Assembly (NCBI RefSeq): GCF_030704535.1
Contig: NC_081822.1
Location: 5,643,501 to 5,707,500, forward strand
Direction of reading: 5' to 3'
DNA: 64,000 bases
Source of the DNA: Vitis vinifera
Lineage: Eukaryota > Streptophyta > Magnoliopsida > Vitales > Vitaceae
Shown: positions 45,401-58,500 of the stretch, piece by piece
Position numbering within the stretch: the stretch's first letter is position 1
How the letters are laid out: every line of letters begins with the position of its first letter
Notes under the pieces: generated by a model
The model's input: only the letters and a program-made list of their open reading frames with translations
What the model was told of the DNA's origin: nothing
Databases searched by the model: none
Position numbers and translations under genes: made by a program

Positions 45401-48400
45401 CTGTTAGGTTCTAAGCTGATCCAAACCTTTCTCCAAAAATTCTCTGATGAAATGATACTTTTTTGTGTGTTTCCCTTTCTTTTTGTTAAAATAGAACCCT
45501 TAAAAACATGATATAATATAACAAATAAGATCTCATTAATATATTTATATGTTATGATTTTTGGCTTCTTTGATTGCATTATTTACTATTCGAGCATTTA
45601 CACCTATATCACTTGTATTGTACATGACTTGGATACATTAAAAGTTGCATAGAAGATCAGAGTCATAGGTTCCTTACAAGATAATAACATGAATGGGTTC
45701 TCTACAAAAGATTAAAGTCAAAATAGGGATTTGGAAAGCTAATAAATATGGGATATTCACACAAAACACAACATGAATGCATGAACATTCTCCAAGGGAA
45801 TTTGAGTGTTAGGAGTGTTGGAGTACTCCTTACAGGTGCTTAAGGCTCCTTCTTAAGTTTTTTTTTTAATTATTTTTTTATTTTTTAAAATCTACTTTCT
45901 ATCTTGTTATGCATATAAACCCTAAACCTACAATATACACTTGAAAAAATAAGGCTAATCTTAATTGGGAAAACACCTAAGAGGGGGGTGGGCGTGGGGG
46001 TTGAATTGGGTTTTTAAAAAAACTTTTTCAAACATAACAAATTCAAGCAAAAGAAGCACAAATGTAAAGAGATAGAGTTAGAGAAAGCAAATACAAATTT
46101 TATAGTGGTTCGACACCCTTTGCCTACGCCCACTCTTCTTAAACTCCTAATTGAGTGAGAGTTCCACTATCCTTGAAGCTTCAACCAAGCTTCCAATGTT
46201 TTTACACTTGATCGAATTCTAGGTCCAATGAGCTCTTACACAATCCTTTAAGTAACCACCAACTTAAAACTTTCTATTCACACAATCTCACTTAAACATA
46301 ATGAAAGAAACTCTCAAGGTAGTTCAATAAAGGCTCAAATACAACTGAAATGCTAGGAAGAATGACAAGGGTGCACTAAAGAATATGCAAATGAGGATTT
46401 AATGCATCAAGGAGAGAATAAAAGCTTTTAAGTGAAAAACATGTAGTGAAACAATTGAATGTAGGTGTTCTCATGCTCATAAATTAATTTATAGATTTCT
46501 AGCATCGGGAGCCAAAACTACCAAAAAGTAGCCTCAACCAATTAAGTTGGGGGTCGACCAGTTAACTAGCCATTAAGTAATAAATGCATGGTAGGTGACC
46601 GTTGAGTCTCAATCGGGCCTTGATCAAGAATTCCTACCCATCGATCAAGAATGTTTAGTTACTGGAAGAAAGAGAAGATTTTTTTTGACCGGTCCTCGAT
46701 TGGAAAGGCTTAATCGGTCAAGTGATACCCTAATCGGTTGGGCCGGTTGACCAATCCCTTGACAAGTTCACCTATTTTGGTCTGAAAACCTATCTTTTTC
46801 TATTTTTTTTTTCACTTCTAACACTTAGATAAGCCCTTTAAGAGTATGAATAAGTTAAATTTAAAATGATTTGTCTAGGTTTTGTATAAGAAAATTCGAG
46901 TTTTAAAGGAAATTTTACTTTAATGCATAAACTAAGTTTTTAAAGATGCATGAAAATATATGAAAATCCTAAGTGCACTCATGCATTCCTTTTACATATG
47001 TTTCTTGAGATTAAAATGTCTTCTATATGTCTTGATTTTGCATCCATTTGGTCTTTTGATGAATTTTTTGGATATCCTTTTGAATTTTCAAACTAAAACC
47101 TGAAATTCTTTTAATTCAAAATAATTAGCAACTTAGTCATGGTTTGTTATATCAAAACACAATTAGGAGAACCTTTGAGCTAACAACGCTTTATGTATAT
47201 CATTATGCTCTGAACAACTCAATTGTACTTATCTAAATAGTCATGTGAATGAATTTTGGCAACAATCTCGTGTCTTTAGAGCCATTGTAAAACCCAAGAA
47301 GTACATAAGAGTCAAATTCAAGAATGTTTGGAACAAAATTTTTAACCTAAACTAACTAGTCTAGATCACTAACTCATCACTATTGAAAACCAACATGTAA
47401 CTTTTATTTTTTTCACGTACTTGAAAATGTGCTTAATTGATTTCCAATGATTAAGTCTAGGATTGGACTAATAACAACTAACCATTCCCACAACATAACA
47501 AATATCTAGTCTAGTGCATCACATGCCATATATGAGGCTTCTTATAATTAAATGATAAGAAACCTTCTTTTTTTACCCTTCCTCTTCTAGTGTCTTTAGA
47601 CATTGCTTCTTGCAATTAGGTAATCCGTGTCTGAAAGGCAATAAACCATTTTGGGATTCATGTATAGCAAATTTGACTAGTATCTTGTTGTATGTATTTC
47701 TTAGGACAAGCTTAACATCATTTTCTTTCTATCTCGCAAAGCTTGATGTCAATGACATATTGGCTTCTCTTAGGTCTTTCATATTAAAAGGATTTGACAA
47801 CCAAATTTTGATTGATGATAATACTCTCACATAAGTACTAATGAGAAGCATATAATCTACACATAGAACTAGGAAGACCACTAAGTTTCTCTTTATCCTT
47901 TTGTATACACACAACTCATCCATGTTTTGATCAAAGACAAAGGATTTGACAGCTATGTCAAAATGTTTATTCCAACTATACAAATCTTGTTTAAGCCCAT
48001 AGATAGATTTACAAAGCTTGCATGCGAGATGCTCTTTCTTTCTACTATGAATCCTTTGGCTATGTCATATAGATATCATCCTCAAGATGACCATTTAAAA
48101 AGTCATCTTGACATCCATTTGCCAAATCTCATAATCAAAATATGTAGTAATGGAAAGAAGAATTCTAATGGACATAAGCATGGCAACAAGTGAAAAGTTT
48201 TCCTTATAATTGATTATTTCCTTTTGAGTATATTGTTTCACAACAACCTTACCTTGAAGGTTTTCAACCTTCCCATCTACTCATTTTTTTCTTTTATAGA
48301 TTCACTTGCATTCTATGAGTTTTATCCTAGAAGGTGATTCTACAAGCTCCCAAAATCTACTAGAGTACATAGACTCCATCTAGATTTCCTAGCATGAAGC

Positions 48401-51400
48401 TATTAGCTTGTGTCTTTGTTTGTTAGAAATAGCTTTATCATAATCATTGGCATTTGAGCATGTTCCAATTGAACTGCCTCTTGGGCTTCCCTTAAAAGCG
48501 TGTATCTTACCAAATGGTGTTATAACTTTCCCACTATGACGAAGTTCTAGTGTGGGTTAAGGAATTTCCCGCATCATATATGATATTTCTTTCTCTACCA
48601 TTAGTTCATCTATCTTAGGGCCTACCTTTTTATTTCCTAATATCTATGATCATGAAATAAATGAGTTCTAAACCCTTTTGGTTATCTAATAAACAAACAC
48701 ACTACTTTTGATCTAGTATCCAACTTGTTTATCTTTCCCTTTTGAATGTGTGTAGGGCTATATAAGTGTCTTAGACTGGGGGCCCAACTCATAACTCACA
48801 TGGTGCCTTAGGAATTGATTTATTGGGAACTAGATTCAAAAGATAAGTGGTTGTATCCAATACATATCCCCAAAAGGATGTAAGATTAAATATTATCTTG
48901 TCATTAAACTAACCATGTTTAACAAGGTCTTGTTTCTCTTTTTTGTAACACCATGTTGTTATGATATGCTAAGAGTTGTCAATTGTGAAATAATCCCACA
49001 ACTAACCATATGGTCCTTGAACTCATTCAAGAGTATTCACCTCCTTAATCAAATCAAAGAACTTTTGATGTTTTTCCTAATTGGTCATCCACTTTTGTTT
49101 TGAACTCCTTGAATATTTTTGAAGATTCAGACTTGTGGTGCAATAGGTAAACATGGTCACATCCTGAGTAATCATCAATAAAAGTAATAAAATACTCATA
49201 GCCTCCTAAAGCTTGAATACGCATGGGAATATCTGGATGTACTAACTCTAACAAATCATCTACCCTTAACCCTTTAGTCTTATGAGGCCTCTTAGTCAAA
49301 TTTTTTTTCTATATAAGATTCACATATTGGGTGAAGTCCAATGCTTATGGATTCCAAGAGCCCATTTTTGGTCAATCTTTATACCCTATTTAGATTAACA
49401 TGACCTAGGCGTAGATGTCATAAATATGTCGAGTGTATGCAAAAAGTTTTCTTTTATTAGATAATGCTACAAATAAATTAAGATTAGGAGCATCGTTATT
49501 TGCAGTAAAGTTTATGACATGCATATCATTCTTTAATAAACTAGAATGTATGATAGAAAATTGTTTCTTTATTAAACCTTATTGGATAAGGAAATGGTAT
49601 AACCATCTTTATTTAAACAAGAAATAAAATAATATTATGCCTAATTCTAGGTGCATAAAAGCAATTATTTAAAACTAGCATTCTCCTACTACCAACATCC
49701 AAGCGAACTACACCTATGGCTTTCACTTCAACCTTTGCTTTTGAACTAGGGTCAAATACGTCTCTCCTTTATTGAGGTTTTTGTTTATATAGAACCCTTG
49801 CAATGAATTGCTAACATGATTAATGGCGTTTGAATAGACAATTCAAGAGCTAGTAGAGTCTACCATACTACATGTTTCAATATTAAAGACTTGATATATA
49901 CTTTCTCACTTCTTTGCTATGAACTTGGAGCAGTTGTGGCATGCTAAAATCACTTCCTGTCGATCTTGTTAGCTTCATCTTTTTTTTTTTTTTGCCTTAT
50001 TTTTCTAACCTTTTTTCTCTTCTTGCCCATTTTTTATATAATTGTTTGTGTTTTTAGCTTTTCTTTAGTAACAAAACTAGCTCGAGCTATCGCACTTGGT
50101 TTAGATTTAAGTATATTCTTTGATGTTTACAAGGTATTCAATAGTCTAGGCGAGGTATAGTGTAATTTGTTCATAATATGATTTAACATGAAATGATGGA
50201 ATGACTTGAGATGAGATTGTAGAATAAACACTAGAATCTCTTCATTGAGGCCTCCAAGAATCTCTAGTTCATTAAGGTATCTGATCTTTAGTTCTTTAAA
50301 TCATCTTAGTATTCATTAGCTCCTTGAACATGATTTGGCAAGCTTCTCACCCATGTTCACCAAACATTTTGTTAAGGTTTAGCATCATCTTGCTAGTAGT
50401 AGTCATAGATTGATGTTGTTGCCAATGTTGAAGCACGTTTGAGATAGATGCTAAAATATAACATCTAACCACCTCATCTACCTTATGCCAGTTAGTGTAG
50501 GTATGATGTTCCTCTTGTGGTGCATCTAAGACATGTAAAGCAAGAGAACCATAATGATTACAAATTTTACCCCTCAACAGTAAGCACAATGTTAAGATTA
50601 CAGTTTCCAATCAACATAATTTGGTCAAATTAATTTGTTCTCTTTAAGTATCATAACAAGTGGATTAATGCTAGACATTTTATCGAGAAAACAAAGTAAA
50701 AATAAAGGAGGGTATCTCCTTGGAGTGATTACTCCCACTAAACTAATGTGGACTTTATCCAATATGGGACTCAAACTAGGAGGTAGTATGCTAGTGACAT
50801 TATCCATCTTTCATGCTTATAGACAAGGCTCTAGCATACCTTACATTGAGTTAATCTATGGAAGCTCATGGGATTATGTATCTTGTCACCCCTCACCATC
50901 ATAAATTTTCTTGTAGAGTTTCATTTGTTTAGATCTATGAGCATCGAAACTTTTCATTCATGAAACATACATTTAAAGACAAGAATAATTATGATAAAAA
51001 TTATAAATGTAGACAATATTCAAGCCAAATCCATAAAAATCCAAAACAAATAAAATAATCGAAGAGGGCGCTTCATTATTCTGTATGGCTTCGTAACTCC
51101 CCCCCTTTACCATTTTGTGCTATGAGACTCCTTTTAGGGTCTCTAAGACTTCTTGGACTTGTCTTTGTTGCAAAAAGATCTCAATATCAATCCAAACTCT
51201 AGATTATCTATTTTACATTCTTTTTCTTATGATCATATAAGAAGATCTTACATTCAAATCTAGAAAAGGAATTATAAATTATAGGCATAGGGAACAATAC
51301 TAGGACTACCTTTTCTCGATAAATTCATATCCAAGCAACCCTTTGCAAGTGCCAAAATATCCTACTCAACTAATCCATAAAACAAATCCTAGCTTGCTTT

Positions 51401-54400
51401 ATTAATTGCATTTATATGATGTTTAAAAAATATTTAACCATTCATAATGTGTGTATATATATATATATATATATCTTTCAACATCATATAAAATCCAAAC
51501 CATGTGATCTTAATCATCATATCACGCATAAAATAGAGATGCATGGTTTACTTGATTGCCTATTTAAATATGAGATGATTTTGATACCACTTGAATAAGA
51601 TAACGGTGGTGCAAAGCTAAAGATTTTTTTTGAAAAAATTTAAAATTTTTTACTTAGGCTAAAAGTCAATCCTTTTGCTCCTTTCAATTTTCAAAAACAA
51701 GTATGGATACGGAATTACCTCATTCTAAATATTAGCAAAAAACATACATGATCATTCATATTGAATAGAAATCATAACCCTTATTCTAAAATCTAAAATT
51801 ATTTATATTCTTATCTTTTATGTCTCTTTTTTTGTAAATAAATTCACAAACTTTGTTGAAGCATTTTTTTGCACCATACAATCTTCAATAACATCCTTCT
51901 TAACCTTTGTGCACTTGGAGAGTAGGTTTCTTAGAACCATTCTTGAACCTTTGTGCTTTTATGGAAAAATAGATTTAAGAAAAAAAGGGCTTTAGAGGCT
52001 AGGGTTTTTTTAGAGAGATTTTTTTTTCCTTCTCTACTATTCTCTTCCCACCAACCTTTTTTATAGAGTATAAGAGAGAATGTCAAAGTCTTTCCATTTA
52101 TGTTAATTATTCCTAATTATATTATTATTCTAAAATATTCTTTACGGAAATTTTAGAATATTCTCATAACATAATTTTGGAAATACCTTAATATGACTTT
52201 TGATAAAATAGAATATGTAGTTTATTATTAAGTAAAAATAACTTATTAAATATCCATATATGAAAATATTGAAATGTGTGAAATACCAAAAATGCCCTTA
52301 GAACAATTTTTTCACATGCATTGTAAAAACTTCTTGGTTCTAATACATTCCCAAATCACTTTGTTCAATTCTTTAGGGCATGCTTGGTTCCAAAAAAGAT
52401 ATCGAGGAAAAAAATTGATTAATTCAATAAAGTTAAAAGAACACCTACCTTGTTGACTAACCATTTTTATTCTTGGTAGATCTTGAGTTTTATCTATATT
52501 TGATCACTCACTAAAAGACATAAAAGTCCCTTTGATAAGAGACATCCTTATAATAATAATAGAAAAAATTCCATGAACCAATTTTTTATGAAACCACTAG
52601 GCTTGGACTTCTATGATTATACAACATCAACTAAGACTACATTTTCTATATGGATTCCTTACTTGAATCAGTGAAACCACAAGCCCAATTAACTACACAT
52701 GCAATTATACTCCTATTGTAGGTCTTCGGATCATACACATGAGCAAATCAAAATGTACAATTTAGGAACTCTTAAGTCTATTCATCCTTTCAAATTAAGA
52801 ACATTTACTGTCTAACAAGCTACTCAAGCTTAATACTTTATTAGTCATTTTGTGAAGCAATTTAGTCAGTGATCTATGTCCAACAGTACAACAAATACCG
52901 ATGTATAAATTGTGATCTCAATTTCTTCTATGACTAGTCAAGTCACAATATATAATATAATAACTATACATTGCAATTGACCAAAAGAGATTATCGACTT
53001 TCTTTTGTTACTGTATGAACTAATTTTTAGTTTGTAAGCAATGGATAATCATGAACTTTTGTACATGTTTAATGTTATATACAATGGTCATAGTCGACAT
53101 GCAATAAAATTCATAATTAATGTTTTATTAATAAAATAAAATGTCAGAAAGAGTGGCTTTGAGGGCATACAATCCCAACAAAATGTGTCATCGGTTGATC
53201 CTTAAAAATGGCTCTCTCACCCACCTTTTTTTGGATATCTTGCTGATGATGGTCAAGTGAGGTCATGGCCAGTACGTGCATGAATGGAAAATATTTTGGA
53301 CTACAATATGTCAAATAGATTTGGGAAATAATGTCATTCATGGATACTTCTATATGTTTTTTGATCAAGACTACTCCATAGATCCTGGCTTAAGCTATAA
53401 ATTTCCGTATGAAATTAAATTCAGCTGTTTGATATGATTTTTGACTTTGAAACATTCTAAAGAAATTTGTGATCCTTTTATCATATGAAGTATGAAGGAT
53501 ATACTTGGAAGGTACACTATGCACTCAAATAATCTGGAAAAGTTGGAGGGACCATCACTTGAACTGCAGGTAACATGTCTTACCAGTTTTGCATATTTTC
53601 TCTTGGTCAAGCGACCATTTGGAGGCAAGTCCCCATGGAAACGGAAAATCGTCCCATTGTCTTTTAAGAATATTTTGTTTTTAAGCTATTCAAATAAGTG
53701 TTTTAACTCTTTACATGTAGGAATATTTTTATAGCTGCAAAAGGTTGATCATGTCATAAATTTTTGAAGGTCAATTTTTCCTCTGTATGGATTTCTACTT
53801 CTTACAACAGTACTTGATTTATGTGGGTCTTGACCTCATTTTTTTTTAATAAAAATCTCTTGAGCTAGCTCTAATTTTACTTTTCAATCTCTATAAGTTG
53901 TAAGCCACAATATTGAACATAATTTTTTTTCCCCTTGTGTTAGCTTGAGAATAGCAACCATGTCCGATTGAGCAAAGAAATTGCAGATAAGAGCCATCAA
54001 CTGAGGTATTTGTTGATATGCTAATAAAGGGATTTGTTCATATATTTACTCAAGTTCATGGTATAAGCCACACTTCCCTTTGTAACAGGCAGATGAGGGG
54101 AGAGGATATCCAAGGACTAAATATAGAGGAATTATTGAAATTAGAGAAAATGCTTGAAGCAGGACTTAGTCGTGTACTCAAATCAAAGGTTTTGCATCCA
54201 TTTACTTTTTGTCATGCATAAGCACTGCATTAAGTGTTTTTAAGTATAACATGTGGAACTTTCCTATTGTTTTAGAGTGATCGGATAATGACCGAGATCG
54301 CCACTCTCCAGACAAAGGTTAGTAAACAAACTTCACCTCATCTTAGTCGGTGACTTTAACTGTCTGCACCTGTTCCAGCCATGCTAGACGTCTAGAAGCT

Positions 54401-55567
54401 ATAAAAAAAAAAAAAAGGAAAACATATTTGGCAGTCCTGGACAGGTTCTTGGTACTCCTTATTAGCTTAATACGACAACCTGTTCGATTAACCCTCCCTT
54501 GAGCTTTTAAAAGAGAGCAAGAAGCTTCTGCAACTTCCTGGAGTCATCTATGCTAAGTTACTAGTGGAGAAGTGTGAAAGCTTCTAGAGAAACATAAAGA
54601 TGTCCACACATCCTCATACAAAGGTGGAAGACAAGGGAATAGTGTGGAACTATCTAAAGAGTTCATCTCTGGTAAATACTTGTACATAGGATTTGTATGG
54701 GAGTTTTTAAAGAATTCCAAAGATGTAAGGAACCTGTGTAGGTTCCATAGAGTTCCTTGGTTGCTTATAAATAGGAGGTGGCCTCATTTAGTTAAAGCAC
54801 CAAACAAGTTGAGTTCGCACGTAAGCTTAGGAAATGCCTAAATTGTGTCACTATATTGACTCTTGTTTAAGTTTCTCGTCTTTTGATACTATAATCTAAA
54901 GCAATTTTAGGTCTTCTCATACTATAATATAAAGCCATTTTAGGGTGAGTAGGTAATTACGATCTTCACATTTTTCATTGTTACTGTTATTATTATTATC
55001 ATTAGCTACTACTTACCTTTTCCGTTCACTTGCTTTCTTTCTTCTAAACACGCAGGGGGCTCAGCTGATGGAAGAGAACAACAAATTAAGACAGAAAGTA
55101 AGAAGTTGTATCAGTATCTAAACTACTTAATTTCCTTAGTTTACAATTTTGTAAAATGGCACGCAAGATTTTGGATTGCAGATGGAAATAATCTGTAAAG
55201 GAAAACGGCTAATGACTATGGAATCGGATAACATGATCCTTGAGGAAGGCCAGTCATCGGAGTCTATCACCAATGTCTACAGTTGCAGTAGTGGTCCTCC
55301 TCAAGAGGATGACAGCTCTGACACATCTCTCAAGCTTGGGTGAGCTTAACATGCATGTTCAATTGAAAATATTACATTCCATGCTACAAATTTAATCTTG
55401 GCATCTACCCACTTGAAAGAGAAAAAACAAACAGAAAAGAAAACCTTTGTTTTCCAACGTTGTGATCCACACTAATGTGTCTTTGATGTATTTGTTTAGA
55501 TTGAGGAAATACTGGATATGCCTTAACCCTATTGTCTCTTTGATTTTGCAGGCTGCCCTTCTCTTAA
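39438..55567 (+). CDS. SVP: SVP/AGL24-type MIKC MADS-box transcription factor
   Basis: Eight exons: 39438-39619, 53491-53569, 53944-54005, 54089-54188, 54276-54317, 55056-55097, 55182-55339 and 55552-55567. All are GT-AG and in phase, totalling 681 bases and 226 aa. The MADS domain (1-60, [20 protein letters not shown] onward) binds CArG boxes. Then come the I region, the K-box coiled coil (about 87-170, including [20 protein letters not shown]) and a short C terminus ending SLKLGLPFS. LKLGL fits an LxLxL (EAR-type) repression motif. Exon sizes 62-100-42-42 follow the MIKC pattern. In Arabidopsis, SVP represses and AGL24 promotes flowering; in woody plants relatives act in bud dormancy. SVP or AGL24 orthology cannot be settled here. 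Its first intron is 13,871 bp. Confidence 0.93.
42087..42216. repeat. two tandem 65-bp units in MADS intron 1
   Basis: Both units start attttcttcgaatttgag and continue with tggattgttt-gtaatttattt, separated by exactly 65 bases, with few differences. They sit in an AT-rich core bounded by gggttgggt-type words (41750-41890 and 42540-42650), which may mark a small decayed element. Confidence 0.8.
43124..43191 (-). mobile_element. 44-bp retroposed fragment with 12-bp target-site duplication
   Basis: The exact 12-base repeat acgagtctttta occurs at 43124-43135 and 43180-43191. Between them lies a 44-base insert starting with a T run, that is, an A tail on the minus strand, then ataaccgtggatgtctgggc. 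This is the signature of target-primed retroposition of a very short LINE or SINE end. Confidence 0.75.
44373..45299 (-). repeat. Copia 3' LTR (partial)
   Basis: Aligns by eye with 52261-53180: shared blocks are tcacatgcatt-taaaaac, ctacatggattccttacttg, cctatt-ag-tctt-ggatcat and acaataaaattcataat. The terminal TG/CA is intact at the 45299 side. The portion equivalent to 51592-52260 was not found to the left of 44373. Confidence 0.7.
45961..47186 (-). mobile_element. LTR-like repeat nested in the Copia element
   Basis: About 1.23 kb, minus-strand counterpart of 26290-27480. It shares, inverted, gaggggggtg with ttgaattggg, ttttatagtggttcgacac, tacgcccactct, gaagcttcaacca, catggtttgttat and gctaacaa at the end. 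It interrupts the Copia element between the RNase H block and the 3' LTR, so it inserted later. Confidence 0.6.
51592..53180 (-). repeat. Copia 5' LTR
   Basis: Ends in TG (51592) and CA (53180) on the plus strand, directly next to the primer-binding-site-like sequence near 51577-51589. It lies 310 bp upstream of MADS exon 2 and points away from it. Confidence 0.6.
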
Positions 55568-58500
55568 TCTAATTAACATTGGCAGAAGATGGCGGAGAAT
55601 TACGTAAGGAATTAATAATAAGACTTGGATACCACCCATATTTTGTGATGTTTAACATGTCAATGAAATCTAAAAACATAACATGCTGCAAATCGAAACC
55701 CTGGGTTTCGTCAAATTCTTATTTTGTCGTATGCATGCATTGGCTAGGTAGCATTTCTGCCACTTGGCTGTGTTTGTGTACAATATCTAATTAGCACTAG
55801 TCTCATCATCATATATATACATGTATGTATAAATAGGACTGAGGTTTTACAGTTAATAATGGTGATTGATATAAGATTGCATTTCACTATTTTCTAGGAA
55901 GAGAGAAAATAGATCATGTTTGGCAACTGTGTTTCAAAAATTTTTGTTTTTTAGAATAAAAAATAGAAAAACATGGAGGAAACTTTTTTCTAATTTTTAT
56001 TTTTAAAAATAATGAATATGGTGTTTTTTAGGAATTAATTTTAAGTTTTTATTATTATTTTTATTTGTTTTTTAAAAAATTGTTTTAAAAAATAATTATA
56101 TAAACATATAAAATAATTAAAAATAAAATACGGATATCAAACCAACCCTAGAATTCCCAAACAAGTGGATCTTTTACTCTGCTCTTGGGGTGGAATTTAT
56201 ATAGCAGTACCACTCTTTCTTTTGGAAAGAAAGGGATTCCACAGAGCCTCCACCAGTTATGATACCAACATGCAAAACTATTAGCCTAATTCTAACTACT
56301 GCCAATTCATTTTGGAAAATTTGTGTTTTCGTGTATTTATTTGAAAATATATGAGAACACTTTTAGAAAACAAAAAACAAAAACTCATAAGTTGTTTTTA
56401 AAAGCAATTTTCTTTGTTTTCATTTTGTAAAAATTTTGTAAGTTTAATTATAAAATATTGATTAAATTCAAATCTAGTGCTATTAAAAATAAAAATGATT
56501 TTATAAAAGAATAAATGTTTTTAAATAAAATAGGAAATAATAATGATAATATTTTATTTAAAATAAATAAAGTTTTTGTTTTAACCTTCTAAGGTAAGTC
56601 AAGCTATTTATTTGACAGTATTTTGAACAAGTTTTAATTTAAATTATATATTTTTATAATTAATTTCGATTTTAATGATACACATAATTTATGTATGTGA
56701 TATAAGTGTTGTTTTAATGATTGAACCGATTTTGAAAATATTGAAAAAGTCGGTTTTCCTTTCAAAAACTCCTAGAAATGGCTTTTTTATTTCAAGATTT
56801 TATCATTATTTTTTTCTCACAAGTCTAAAAGCTTTTGAAACATTTTTGCATTTTTTTAAGTTCCATTTTGAATAAATTTATAATATCATATAAAATGCTG
56901 GTTCTTTGAATTTTAAAAAATACTTTCCATGGAATCACTTGTTTTTTTTTTTTTTTTTGTATATTAATTATTAATTGAAAGAAATCTGATTACACATTTT
57001 TAAGTAGTTTTAATAATATTTTGTAAAAAATAAAATAAATTTTTTCCAAATAATGTAATTATTCATCTAATAAAATTTAAGATTTTTTCAAATAAGTATA
57101 AAATCAATTGAAATTTAATAATATTTTGTAAAATATTTCTTTTCCAGATTATTTAATCATTTATCTAAAAAAAATTAAGATTTTTTTTTTAAATAAGCAT
57201 AAAAATATAAAATCTTTTACTAAAAAGTTATCTATTATATAGCAATAGAGGGTGTGAAGACCTGGTGACACTTGAGAGAGAGAATCAAGGATGAATGGTG
57301 TGATAATAAGGACAAATAATTGAATGCCATGAAGAGATAATGCAAATGATTTTATAATATACCCGCCTTTCATCCACTCTCCTAAAGTTTCAATTAAAGT
57401 CGAAGATTTCGCTATCTTCTAAGGCTTACCAACTAACTATTAAACATGTACATTTTGATTTTTGATTCAAAGTGATCTTCAACTATTCAATTTACAGGAG
57501 GCAACTCTTGAATTCTCTTACAAGGTTTATTTTGGAAGAAAAAATAAATAAGACATTAGTTATAAGTTTGGCTTGGCTTAAGCAATTACAAATGAAAATT
57601 ATGGTTGAATTTTCGTGCACTAAGAAATTTACAAGATTTTGACCAAGATACTTAAAGAAAATTCGGATGAAATTTTTGATTGATATCAACAATTCGTAAA
57701 ATATCGGCAATATATAGTGTATCAGAGGATGTCGATATAAATTTCGACCCAACATTTTAATGGTCCGATTTTTTGATATTTATCATCGTTTATCACTGAT
57801 TTACTAGAGATACATCGATATTTTCAAAATTTTCATCGATTTTTCAACTTGGTTAAAACAAACTGCCTCGATCAACACGGGTTGCTGTTGTTGGGTGATC
57901 AAACACAGCAAAACCTCACGCTGCTAAAGCAACATCCAAAATCTATACACCAAAATGTATATATATAAACACTAAATATTATTTTTATTAAATAAATTAA
58001 TTTTAATTATTTTATTTTTGCATTTGAATTCATTTATCACAAAAACATAAAAACATAATTTTTCCACTTTTTTTATATAATCTATATATTTATCAAATAT
58101 AAAAAATATACATGTTTTATTATTTATTTGATATAATTGAATGCATTTAAATTCAAATAGATCTAATTTTATTATTAAATATATTTTAAAATTAAACATA
58201 TTATCATATTATTATTATAAAACAATATTATGCAACTTAATAATAAATGTATACTTATAAAATTTAGATTTAAAAAAAAATAGTTTTCAAATATCTATTT
58301 TTAGAGTATTTTTTCTTGAGTCTAATAAAAATAAACAAAAGTCCATATCGTTGGATACATTTAAATTAAAATGGAACCTAATTTTAATATTAAATATATT
58401 TTAAAATTAAACATGTTATCATATAGTTGTAAAATAATATTATATAACTTGATAATAAATGTATATTTATAATATTTATATTTTGTGTCGACTTATATAA

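Larger units (their letters stand above)
44373..53180 (-). mobile_element. old Copia LTR retrotransposon, antisense in MADS intron 1
   Basis: Oriented on the minus strand. The 5' LTR is about 51592-53180 and the 3' LTR about 44373-45299, seemingly lacking some 660 bp of its far end. Both LTRs begin TGTTG-GATT on the minus strand. A primer-binding-site-like TGGTATCAAAATC lies just inside the 5' LTR near 51577-51589. Decayed protein blocks in Copia order are: gag (about 50347-50640, [20 protein letters not shown]), integrase (about 49054-49299, [15 protein letters not shown]), reverse transcriptase (about 47729-48130, SIYGLKQ and [12 protein letters not shown]) and RNase H linker (about 47430-47560). 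Stops and frameshifts interrupt all of them, and the usual DD of the YVDD motif reads DY here. No matching target duplication was seen. It cannot move by itself. Confidence 0.8.
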
